This document shows, piece after piece, positions 13,597 to 21,625 of a stretch of DNA of 64,000 bases; the first letter of the stretch is position 1; every line of letters starts with the position of its first letter. The notes below the pieces were generated by a model. That model was not told the origin of the DNA and made no database searches. It saw nothing but the letters and a program-made list of their open reading frames with translations. The position numbers and the translations under genes were made by a program. This DNA comes from Mycetohabitans endofungorum (GTDB lineage Bacteria > Pseudomonadota > Gammaproteobacteria > Burkholderiales > Burkholderiaceae): assembly GCF_037477895.1 (NCBI RefSeq), contig NZ_CP132744.1, forward strand, positions 2,294,001 through 2,358,000, given 5' to 3'.

Positions 13597-15090
13597 ATGA
13601 ACGCTTCAGTCGAACCGTCCCCAGAAGCTATCGCGGCACGACAACGCGAAGTGGTTCAGGCGCTGATGACGGTTGTGCCCACGCATTGCCTGCTGTATCG
13701 CGCCGAGGATACGGCGCCGTACGAATGCGACGGGCTTGCCGCGTATCGACGGCTGCCGCTCGCGGTGGTGCTGCCCGAGACAGAATCGCAAGTGCAGCAC
13801 GTGCTGCAGACATGCTACCGGCTCGACGTGCCGGTGGTGCCGCGCGGCGCCGGCACAGGTCTGTCCGGTGGCGCAATGCCGCTGCGCGATGGCATCGTGC
13901 TGTCGCTCGCGCGCCTCAAAAAGATCGTCAACATTGATCCCTACGCGCGTACCGCGACGGTCCAGCCGGGTGTACGCAATCTGGCGATCTCGGAGGCGGC
14001 CGCGCCATACGGGCTGTACTACGCGCCTGATCCATCATCGCAGATCGCCTGCACGATTGGAGGCAATGTCGCCGAGAATGCGGGTGGCGTGCATGGCTTG
14101 AAATACGGCTTGACCGTACATAACGTGTTGCGCGTGCGCGCGGTCACGATGGAGGGCGAGCTGGTCGAGTTCGGCTCACTGGGGCCGGATTGTGCAGGGC
14201 TGGACCTGCTGGCGGTGCTGATTGGCAGCGAGGGCATGTTTGCCGTCGTCACGGAAGTGACGGTCCGACTGCTCCCGAAGCCGCAAGCGGCGCAGGTCAT
14301 CATGGCTAGCTTTGATGACGTAGTCAAGGGCGGCGACGCGGTCGCGGCGATCATCGCGGCCGGCATCGTGCCTGCGGGCCTCGACATGATGGACAAGCTG
14401 GCCACGCACGCGGTGGAGGAATTCGTGCAGGCCGGCTACGACCTGGAGGCGCAGGCCATCCTGCTGTGCGAGTCCGACGGCACACCCGAGGAGGTCGCCG
14501 ATGAAATCGTGCGCATGACTGCGGTGCTGCGTGCGCACGGCGCGACGCGGATCCAGATCTCGCGCTCGGAGACGGAGCGGCTCAAGTTCTGGTCCGGGCG
14601 CAAGAATGCATTTCCGGCCGCGGGGCGCATCTCGCCGGACTACTATTGCATGGACGGTACCGTGCCGCGGCGAGCAATCGGGCCACTGCTCTCGCGCATC
14701 GCCGAAATGGAAAAGCAATACGGGCTACGCTGCATGAACGTCTTCCATGCGGGCGACGGCAACATGCATCCGCTGATCCTGTTCAACGGCAACGATCCCG
14801 ATGAGTGGCGGCGCGCCGAGGCCTTCGGCACACAAATTCTGGAGGCCTGCGTGGCGTTCGGCGGCACGATCACCGGCGAGCATGGCGTGGGCATCGCAAA
14901 GATCGATTCGATGTGCGTGCAGTTCTGTGCGCAGGAGCGCGACGCGTTCCTCGCGGTCAAGCGCGCGTTCGACCCGTCAGGGCTGCTCAATCCGGGCAAG
15001 GGCATCCCGACGCGGGCGCGCTGTGCCGAATACGGCAGGATGCGGGTCCATCGAGGTCTGCTGCCGCATCCCGAGTTGCCCAGGTTCTGA
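13597..15090 (+). CDS. glcD: Glycolate oxidase, FAD-linked subunit GlcD
   Basis: Catalytic flavoprotein subunit of glycolate dehydrogenase, which oxidises glycolate to glyoxylate with GlcE and GlcF. The 497-residue product has the FAD domain motifs PRGAGTGLSGGAMPL, IGGNVAENAGGVHGLKYGLT and LIGSEGMFAVVTEVTVRLLP, and the C-terminal NVFHAGDGNMHPLILFN and ITGEHGVGIAKI. It is followed after 4 bases by glcE. The first-gene paralogue upstream shares the same fold but lacks the GlcD-specific N-terminus. Confidence 0.95.
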   Translation: MNASVEPSPEAIAARQREVVQALMTVVPTHCLLYRAEDTAPYECDGLAAYRRLPLAVVLPETESQVQHVLQTCYRLDVPVVPRGAGTGLSGGAMPLRDGIVLSLARLKKIVNIDPYARTATVQPGVRNLAISEAAAPYGLYYAPDPSSQIACTIGGNVAENAGGVHGLKYGLTVHNVLRVRAVTMEGELVEFGSLGPDCAGLDLLAVLIGSEGMFAVVTEVTVRLLPKPQAAQVIMASFDDVVKGGDAVAAIIAAGIVPAGLDMMDKLATHAVEEFVQAGYDLEAQAILLCESDGTPEEVADEIVRMTAVLRAHGATRIQISRSETERLKFWSGRKNAFPAAGRISPDYYCMDGTVPRRAIGPLLSRIAEMEKQYGLRCMNVFHAGDGNMHPLILFNGNDPDEWRRAEAFGTQILEACVAFGGTITGEHGVGIAKIDSMCVQFCAQERDAFLAVKRAFDPSGLLNPGKGIPTRARCAEYGRMRVHRGLLPHPELPRF

Positions 15091-15094
15091 CACG

Positions 15095-16186
15095 ATGACG
15101 CAGATGACGCATCCCTACGCGAGCCTGCGCTCGCAGGTCATGCAAACCAGCGAGCGCGGCGTGCCGCTGCAGATCCGCGGCGGCGGCACCAAGTCGTGGT
15201 ATGGCCAGCACATCGAGGGGGAAGTGCTCGATACGCGCGCGGCAAGCGGCATCATCGCCTACGATCCGGCCGAACTGGTGATCACCGCGTACTGCGGCAC
15301 GCCGTTGGCCGACATCGAGGCGGCACTGGCCGAGCATCGTCAAATGCTCGCGTTCGAGCCGCCGCACTTCGGTCGTGGCGCGACAATCGGCGGCTGCATC
15401 GCCGCCGGCCTGGCTGGCCCACGCCGGGCCAGCGCGGGCGCGGCGCGCGACTTCGTGCTGGGTACGACCGTGATGAACGGACGCGGCGACGTGCTGCGCT
15501 TTGGCGGTCGCGTGATGAAGAATGTCGCCGGCTACGATATCGCGCGGCTGATGGCCGGCTCACTCGGCACGCTCGGCCTGCTGCTGGACGTGTCGTTGAA
15601 AGTGCTGCCACGCCCCAATGCGGAGTTGACGCTGAAGTTCGACATGAACGGCACCGACGCGGTACGCAAGCTCAACGACTGGGCTGGCCGGCCGCTGCCG
15701 CTGACCGCCAGTGCATGGCGCAACGGCACGCTGGCGTTGCGCCTAGGCGGTGCGGACAGCGCGCTCAAGAGCGCGCGCAACAGGCTCGGCGGCGAGGTGG
15801 TCGACGCGGTGGAGGCCGAGCGCTTCTGGATGGGACTGCGCGAGCAGACCGATGCGTTCTTTCAGATGATTCCAGCCGACGCGGCGCTATGGCGCCTGTC
15901 GCTGCCATCGATCACCGAACCGCTACAGTTACCCGGTGCCCAGTTGATGGAATGGGGCGGCGCGCAGCGCTGGTGGGTCACCGATACCGATGCGCAAACG
16001 GTGCGCATGGCGGCGCGGCAGGCCGGCGGCCATGCGACGCTGTTCCGCTGCGGTTCGCGCTACAATCGTAACGTCGGTGTGTTCACCCCGCTGCCCTCAC
16101 CGCTGATGAACATTCATCGCCGCCTGAAAGCGGTATTCGACCCGGCACGCATCTTCAATCGTGGCCGGCTCTACCCGGACTTCTGA
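15095..16186 (+). CDS. glcE: Glycolate oxidase FAD-binding subunit GlcE
   Basis: 363-residue GlcE, the shorter FAD-binding partner of GlcD. Motifs: LQIRGGGTKSWYG near the N-terminus, FGRGATIGGCIAAGLAGPRR, GGRVMKNVAGYDIARLMAGS, and the C-terminal FDPARIFNRGRLYPDF typical of the family. Start at ATG 15095 lies 4 bases after the glcD stop; ATG 15104 is three codons later. The longer open frame into glcD is a shadow. Confidence 0.93.
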   Translation: MTQMTHPYASLRSQVMQTSERGVPLQIRGGGTKSWYGQHIEGEVLDTRAASGIIAYDPAELVITAYCGTPLADIEAALAEHRQMLAFEPPHFGRGATIGGCIAAGLAGPRRASAGAARDFVLGTTVMNGRGDVLRFGGRVMKNVAGYDIARLMAGSLGTLGLLLDVSLKVLPRPNAELTLKFDMNGTDAVRKLNDWAGRPLPLTASAWRNGTLALRLGGADSALKSARNRLGGEVVDAVEAERFWMGLREQTDAFFQMIPADAALWRLSLPSITEPLQLPGAQLMEWGGAQRWWVTDTDAQTVRMAARQAGGHATLFRCGSRYNRNVGVFTPLPSPLMNIHRRLKAVFDPARIFNRGRLYPDF

Positions 16187-16194
16187 CTGCTGCG

Positions 16195-17421
16195 ATGCAG
16201 ACCAATCTCGCGGACTTCATTCGCAATACACCGGACGGCAACGAGGCCAATGCCATCCTGCGCAAATGCGTGCACTGCGGTTTCTGCACGGCAACCTGCC
16301 CCACCTATCAAATCCTCGGCGACGAGTTGGACGGCCCGCGCGGGCGCATCTATTTGATCAAGCAAATGCTTGAGGGCGCACCGGTCACGCGTAGCACGCA
16401 GTTGCACCTGGACCGCTGTCTGACGTGCCGCAATTGCGAGACGACTTGTCCGTCCGGCGTGCAGTACGGGCGACTGGCGCAAATCGGGCGCAAGCTTATT
16501 GAGCAGAAGGTGCCGCGCCGCTGGCGCTCGCGGCTCGTACGGCGCCTGCTGGCAAGCTTGCTGCCGAATGCGACACTGTTCACGCTGGCGATGCGGCTCG
16601 GACAGCATTTGCGTGCGCTGCTACCCAAGCGGCTGCGCGACAAAGTGCCACCACGGCAACGTCCGCGCGCGTGGCCAACAGCGCGGCACCCAACCAAGAT
16701 GCTAATGCTGACCGGCTGCGTGCAGCCCGGCATGATGCCCAACATCAACGTAGCGACTGCGCGCGTGCTCGACGCGCTCGGCATCGAACCGGTCGTGGCC
16801 GGCGACGCCGGCTGCTGCGGTGCCATCCGGCTGCACCTGGGGTACCACGCACAGGCGCTCGATGACGCACGCCGCAACATCGACGCCTGGTGGCCCTACA
16901 TCGAGCAGGGCGCAGCGGCCATCGTCATCAATGCCTCCGGATGCGGCGTGACGGTCAAGGAATACGCACACCTGCTGCGCGACGATCCAGCATACGCCCA
17001 CAAGGCGGCGCACGTGGCCAGCCTGGCACAGGACCTGGCCGAGCTGCTGCCCCGCTATGAAGCCGAACTCGCGTCCCGCCTACGCCGGCGCGGCGTCCAT
17101 ACGGTCGCTTACCACCCGCCATGCACGCTGCAGCATGGGCAGAAAATCACCGGTCGCGTCGAGCGGCTGCTCCAGGCGCTTGGACTGGAAGTGTGTGTGC
17201 CATCCGACGCACACGTTTGCTGCGGCTCGGCCGGCACGTACTCAGTGCTGCAGCCAGCGCTCTCCTACACGCTGCGCAACCAGAAGCTCGAACGCTTGTC
17301 GGCACTCGAGCCGCAGATGATCGTCTCGGCAAACGTGGGCTGCATTGCGCATCTGCAAAGCGGCACGTCGACGCCGGTCGCGCATTGGATCGAACTCGTC
17401 GATCGCCTGCTGTCCGATTAA
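16195..17421 (+). CDS. glcF: Glycolate oxidase iron-sulfur subunit GlcF
   Basis: 408-residue electron-transfer subunit of glycolate oxidase. Two ferredoxin-type 4Fe-4S motifs are near the N-terminus: CVHCGFCTATCP and CLTCRNCETTCP. Two CCG (DUF224) domains follow, with GDAGCCGAIRLHLG and the C-terminal DAHVCCGSAGTYSVLQP. Electrons from GlcD/GlcE pass through it to the quinone pool. It starts 8 bases after glcE, completing glcDEF. Confidence 0.95.
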   Translation: MQTNLADFIRNTPDGNEANAILRKCVHCGFCTATCPTYQILGDELDGPRGRIYLIKQMLEGAPVTRSTQLHLDRCLTCRNCETTCPSGVQYGRLAQIGRKLIEQKVPRRWRSRLVRRLLASLLPNATLFTLAMRLGQHLRALLPKRLRDKVPPRQRPRAWPTARHPTKMLMLTGCVQPGMMPNINVATARVLDALGIEPVVAGDAGCCGAIRLHLGYHAQALDDARRNIDAWWPYIEQGAAAIVINASGCGVTVKEYAHLLRDDPAYAHKAAHVASLAQDLAELLPRYEAELASRLRRRGVHTVAYHPPCTLQHGQKITGRVERLLQALGLEVCVPSDAHVCCGSAGTYSVLQPALSYTLRNQKLERLSALEPQMIVSANVGCIAHLQSGTSTPVAHWIELVDRLLSD

Positions 17422-17440
17422 ACCCTTCCCGTTCCATGTC

Positions 17441-18145
17441 ATGCCCTCCCTCATTGCGCAACATCTGGACGAAGTCCGCCGACGTATTGCCGCGGTGGCT
17501 GCAGCCGCCGGCCGCGATCCGGCGAGCGTGCAATTGCTCGCCGTGTCCAAGACCTTTCCAACCGACACTCTACGCGCTGCCCACGCGGCGGGCCAGCAGG
17601 CGTTCGGTGAAAACTATGTGCAGGAGGCATTGGACAAGATCGCCGCCCTGCAGCCATTGCGTGCGTCGCTCGAATGGCATTTCATCGGGCCACTGCAGTC
17701 GAACAAGACGCGGCCGGTCGCTGAACAGTTCGACTGGGTGCATTCGGTCGACCGACTCAAGATCGCGCATCGGCTGTCCGAGCAACGGCCCGCCCACCTG
17801 CCGCCGCTCAATGTCTGCGTGCAAGTCAACGTCAGCGGCGAGGCGTCCAAGAGCGGCGTCGCGCCCGATGAGGTTGCCACGCTGGCACGCGACGTGGCGG
17901 CGCTGCCTCGGCTGCGGCTGCGCGGACTGATGTCGATCCCTGAGCCCGTGTCCGGACTGCACGCGCAGCGCGCGCCCCATCGGCGATTGCGCGAACTATT
18001 CGATGCTGTCAATGCACAAGGCCTCGGCCTCGATACGCTGTCGATGGGCATGTCGGCCGATCTGGACGCGGCCATTCTCGAAGGCGCGACGATCGTGCGG
18101 GTCGGCACCGCGATTTTCGGCGCACGAACCTATCCCACTCACTAA
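17441..18145 (+). CDS. YggS-family pyridoxal 5'-phosphate homeostasis protein
   Basis: PLP-binding TIM-barrel protein of the YggS/PROSC family, 234 residues from ATG 17441 (MPSLIAQHLDEVRRRI). PLP lysine lies in LLAVSKTFP; the family motifs FGENYVQEALDKI, EWHFIGPLQSNKTR, RGLMSIPEP and LSMGMSADLDAAI are all present. It has no enzymatic activity in characterised members and buffers free PLP. It is 11 bases upstream of proC, a classical yggS-proC pairing. Confidence 0.94.
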   Translation: MPSLIAQHLDEVRRRIAAVAAAAGRDPASVQLLAVSKTFPTDTLRAAHAAGQQAFGENYVQEALDKIAALQPLRASLEWHFIGPLQSNKTRPVAEQFDWVHSVDRLKIAHRLSEQRPAHLPPLNVCVQVNVSGEASKSGVAPDEVATLARDVAALPRLRLRGLMSIPEPVSGLHAQRAPHRRLRELFDAVNAQGLGLDTLSMGMSADLDAAILEGATIVRVGTAIFGARTYPTH

Positions 18146-18156
18146 ACGGAATCCCC

Positions 18157-18969
18157 ATGAAAATCGCATTCATCGGCGCAGGCAACATGGCCGCCGCCCT
18201 GATCGGCGGGCTGCTCAAGCGTGGCATCCCAAGCGCCAACCTGTACGCCATCGACCCATCAGCCGACGCGCGCGCGCGCTTGACGCAGCAACAGCCGATA
18301 CAGACCGGCGAGGCTGCCGACGCCTCGCTCGGCGACTACGATGCGATCGTCATCGCGGTCAAGCCCCAGCTAATGAAAACCGTGGTCGAATCGCTCGCGC
18401 CGTGGCTGCGTGCGCAGCTGATCATCAGCATTGCCGCCGGGATCCGCGCGGCGGACATCTCGCATTGGCTCAACGGCTACCCGCGCGTAGTGCGCTCGAT
18501 GCCCAATACCCCAGCGCTGATTGGCATGGGCGTAACCGGTCTGGCAGCACTACACGGTGTCGATGATGCCGACCGGGCGCTCGCCGAGCGGGTGCTGCGC
18601 GCGGTCGGCGAGATCGTGTGGTGCGACGATGAATCGAAAATCGATGCGGTGACGGCCATTTCCGGCAGCGGCCCGGCCTACGTGTTCTACTTCATCGAGG
18701 CCCTGCAGCGCGCCGCGCGCCAGTTGGGACTCGACGATGAACAGGCGCGCGCCCTGGCGCTCGCCACGTTCACCGGTGCCACCCAACTGGCCGCACAGTC
18801 AGGCGAGTCCGCCAGCGTGCTGCGCGAGCGCGTGACCTCAAAAGGTGGCACAACGGCCGCCGCGCTCGAGTCCTTCGAGGCCGACGGCATCGGCGCAGCA
18901 ATCGTACGCGGCGCGTTGGCAGCCCACACTCGAGCGATCCAGATGGGCGACGCGTTCGGCAAACAATGA
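18157..18969 (+). CDS. proC: Pyrroline-5-carboxylate reductase
   Basis: Last step of proline synthesis, reducing 1-pyrroline-5-carboxylate with NAD(P)H. 270 residues. N-terminal Rossmann motif FIGAGNMAAALIGGL, then the ProC signatures RSMPNTPALIGMGVTGL, ISGSGPAYVFYFIEAL and VTSKGGTTAAALESFEADG. It is downstream of yggS and convergent with ubiA. The companion proA is at 46.6-47.9 kb; proB is not in the window. Confidence 0.96.
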   Translation: MKIAFIGAGNMAAALIGGLLKRGIPSANLYAIDPSADARARLTQQQPIQTGEAADASLGDYDAIVIAVKPQLMKTVVESLAPWLRAQLIISIAAGIRAADISHWLNGYPRVVRSMPNTPALIGMGVTGLAALHGVDDADRALAERVLRAVGEIVWCDDESKIDAVTAISGSGPAYVFYFIEALQRAARQLGLDDEQARALALATFTGATQLAAQSGESASVLRERVTSKGGTTAAALESFEADGIGAAIVRGALAAHTRAIQMGDAFGKQ

Positions 18970-18984
18970 GCCGGCGCCGCGCGC

Positions 18985-19860
18985 TCAGAGCCCCGTGCTT
19001 GCATAGTGCGCGGCGATACCGGCGAACAGGATACCGCCAAGCCAGTTGTTGTGCATGAACGCCGCAAAGCACCGCATCCGGTCGCGGTCACGGATCAACG
19101 TGTAGTGGTACGCCGCACAGCCGAGTGCGCCCGCCCATCCAGCCCAGTACGCGACGGACCAGTGCCGCGCATAGCCGATCCACGCATAAATGCCCAGCAT
19201 CGCTGCGTAGCACAGCATCACGGCCAGTACGTCAAAACGGCCGAACGTCAATGCAGACGTGCGAATGCCAATTTTGATGTCATCATCCCGGTCCACCATC
19301 GCGTAGGCGGTGTCGTAGGCGAGCGACCAGAACACGTTCGCCAGCAGCATCAGCCACGCGAGCGGCGGCACATGGCCCTGGATCGCGGCGAACCCCATCG
19401 GGATCCCGAAGCCGAACGCAACGCCCAAGTAGGCCTGCGGAATCGCGAAAAAGCGCTTCATAAACGGATACGTGCCCGCCACGAACAGCGCCGCGACAGA
19501 GAGCCACTTGGTCAGAGAGTTCAGCGGCAGGATCAGCAGGAACGACACCAGCGCAAGCACGGCCGCTACCGTAAGTGCTTCCCACGGGGCAATCTGGCCC
19601 GACGTGAGAGGTCGATCCTGCGTGCGCTTCACATGCTTGTCGAAATCGCGGTCTGCGTAATCGTTGACCGCGCATCCGGCCGAGCGCATCAGAACCGTGC
19701 CAATCGCGAAGATCGCAACGATATAGGCAGGGGGATGGCCGTCTGCCGCTACCCATAACGCGTTGAGCGTCGGCCACAGCAACAGCACGCTACCGATCGG
19801 CCTGTGCAGCCGCAGCAGACGGAAATACAACGGCAGACGCAAGGTTAGCGTGGACATCAT
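18985..19860 (-). CDS. ubiA: 4-hydroxybenzoate polyprenyltransferase
   Basis: Integral membrane prenyltransferase of ubiquinone synthesis that attaches the polyprenyl chain to 4-hydroxybenzoate. 291 residues with about eight hydrophobic segments. Both Asp-rich motifs are visible: [20 protein letters not shown] and [32 protein letters not shown] near the N-terminus is typical. ATG 19860 and 19857 are both possible starts. It is convergent with proC with a 15-bp gap. Confidence 0.95.
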   Translation of the reverse strand: MMSTLTLRLPLYFRLLRLHRPIGSVLLLWPTLNALWVAADGHPPAYIVAIFAIGTVLMRSAGCAVNDYADRDFDKHVKRTQDRPLTSGQIAPWEALTVAAVLALVSFLLILPLNSLTKWLSVAALFVAGTYPFMKRFFAIPQAYLGVAFGFGIPMGFAAIQGHVPPLAWLMLLANVFWSLAYDTAYAMVDRDDDIKIGIRTSALTFGRFDVLAVMLCYAAMLGIYAWIGYARHWSVAYWAGWAGALGCAAYHYTLIRDRDRMRCFAAFMHNNWLGGILFAGIAAHYASTGL

Positions 19861-20045
19861 GCAGCACTCGGATCGAAACGTCGTGATCCGTTATTTTAGG
19901 TGAAAATGCGCGTAGGCCGCCGCTTGCCGCCTGCTGGTCGCGCTGCGCCGCTTTGCGTGGGCCCCGCCAGGTGGCTTCGCGGGAGCGGCGCCACGCGGCT
20001 TCGCGTGGGCCGGGCCGCCCGGACAGCGGACCGGCGTACAGGCCA

Positions 20046-20528
20046 TCACCCGTAGTGATGCGCCTCGACCTTCCACAGATGTTCGTCCACGCCGCGGGAA
20101 ATTTCGGTGAACAGATCGGACGATGTCGGATCGCCGACGTCGGCCGTTGCGATGATCGCCTGGTGGACCTGCTGGCCGTACTTGGCCAACGCATCGGCAA
20201 GTTGCCGGACGTGGTCCTTGCCGTCCCTGAGTTCGAGCGGATACGGCGGCAGTGGCGACTGGCCGGCGACCTGCTGAATGCGGCCATCCGCTGTGCCGCC
20301 AAGCGCGACCAGTCGTTCGGCGCTCAAGTCCGCCCATGCGACCGCTGCCGAGTGGACTTCGTCGAACAACAAGTGCAATGTGATGAATTGCGGCCCCTGG
20401 ACATTCCAATGCGCCTGCTTCGCCTGCCGCTGAAGATCGATTGCCGTGATCAATGACTGTCCAAGCAAGCCGATCGATTGGCGGCGGATGTCCTCGGGCA
20501 GCGTGTTACGAGTGGGGTGAAGTGACAT
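20046..20528 (-). CDS. dps: Dps-family ferritin-like DNA-protection protein
   Basis: Dodecameric miniferritin that oxidises and stores iron and protects DNA during oxidative stress. 160 residues. The ferroxidase-site signature is present: AKQAHWNVQGPQF, LHLLFDEVHS and WADLSAERLVALGG. Start at 20528 is preferred over 20531 because GGAGG lies five bases upstream. It sits 23 bp downstream of oxyR on the same strand, fitting control by OxyR in the peroxide response (inference). The 185-bp gap downstream to ubiA contains three loose copies of a GGCTTCGCG-type motif. Confidence 0.93.
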   Translation of the reverse strand: MSLHPTRNTLPEDIRRQSIGLLGQSLITAIDLQRQAKQAHWNVQGPQFITLHLLFDEVHSAAVAWADLSAERLVALGGTADGRIQQVAGQSPLPPYPLELRDGKDHVRQLADALAKYGQQVHQAIIATADVGDPTSSDLFTEISRGVDEHLWKVEAHHYG

Positions 20529-20551
20529 CATGGCCTCCGTGGAAAAAACAG

Positions 20552-21511
20552 TCAGTTGACCGAGGCGGGCAATTCGAGTTTGCGCGTACCGGGTAGCTCG
20601 CACGCGCGGATTGCATCGCAGATCGCATCGATCGCCGGCATCCGCGTGAAGCTCTTGCGCCATGCCAGCACCACGCGCCGGTCCGGCTGCGGCTCGGTGA
20701 ACGGCACGTAGCTAAGCAGGCCATTGTCCACGCCGCTCGCATGCGCGCGTACTTCCTGCACCGAGGTGCGCGGCAGCACGGTGATGCCCACGCCGCTGGC
20801 CACCATGTGACGGATCGTCTCCAGCGAGCTGCCCTCGAACGTCTTCTGAATCCCGTCCGCGTTCTGCGAAAAGCGCATTAGCTCCGGGCACACGCCCAGC
20901 ACATGGTCCCGGAAACAGTGGCCGCTGCCCAGCAGCAACATCGTTTCCTGCTTCAGGTCCTCGGCATTGATCGCGTTACGCCGCTCCCACGGGTGCCCCG
21001 CAGGAAGCGCGACCACGAACGGTTCATCATACAGCGCACGGACCATCAAGCCGGTTTCCGAGAACGGCAGCGCCATGATCGCGACGTCAATCTCGCCTTG
21101 CTTGAGCAGTTCAATCAGCTTCAGCGTGAAGTTTTCCTGCAGCATCAGCGGCATCTGCGGCACCGCCTCGATCATCTGCTTGACCAGCGCCGGCAGCAAA
21201 TACGGGCCGATCGTATAGATCACGCCGAGCCGCAGCGGCCCGACCAGCGGATCCTTGCCCTGCTTGGCGATTTCCTTGATTGCAAGCGTCTGCTCGAGCA
21301 CACGTTGCGCCTGGGTGACAATCTGCTCGCCGATCGGCGTGACGCTGACCTCGCTGGTACCGCGCTCGAAGATCTGAACGTTCAGTTCGTCCTCGAGCTT
21401 CTTAATCGCAACCGACAACGTCGGCTGGCTGACGAAACACGCCTCCGCCGCCCGGCCAAAATGGCGTTCCCGGGCAACGGCAACGATGTACTTGAGTTCG
21501 GTGAGCGTCAT
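20552..21511 (-). CDS. oxyR: Hydrogen-peroxide-sensing LysR regulator OxyR
   Basis: 319-residue LysR-family activator. N-terminal winged helix: RHFGRAAEACFVSQPTLSVAIKKLE. The redox cysteines are Cys199 (GSGHC) and Cys208 (LGVC), the same numbering as in E. coli OxyR, which supports OxyR rather than another LysR protein. It lies between recG and dps on the same strand, as in other Burkholderiaceae. Regulon members here probably include dps. Confidence 0.96.
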   Translation of the reverse strand: MTLTELKYIVAVARERHFGRAAEACFVSQPTLSVAIKKLEDELNVQIFERGTSEVSVTPIGEQIVTQAQRVLEQTLAIKEIAKQGKDPLVGPLRLGVIYTIGPYLLPALVKQMIEAVPQMPLMLQENFTLKLIELLKQGEIDVAIMALPFSETGLMVRALYDEPFVVALPAGHPWERRNAINAEDLKQETMLLLGSGHCFRDHVLGVCPELMRFSQNADGIQKTFEGSSLETIRHMVASGVGITVLPRTSVQEVRAHASGVDNGLLSYVPFTEPQPDRRVVLAWRKSFTRMPAIDAICDAIRACELPGTRKLELPASVN

Positions 21512-21625
21512 TGTCGATTAATCGAGACGATACTTTCGATAGTTTTCTCTTATACGCGTTGCCGGCCCATTTGCCAAGGGCCTTTATCCCCTCGCCGGCA
21601 TGGTCGCAAACCTGCCTTCTCACCC

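Noticed and set aside
19900..20045. Possible extra gene or extension of dps downstream
   Set aside because: Only GGCTTCGCG-type short repeats are seen after the dps stop, without a start codon, ribosome site or homology.
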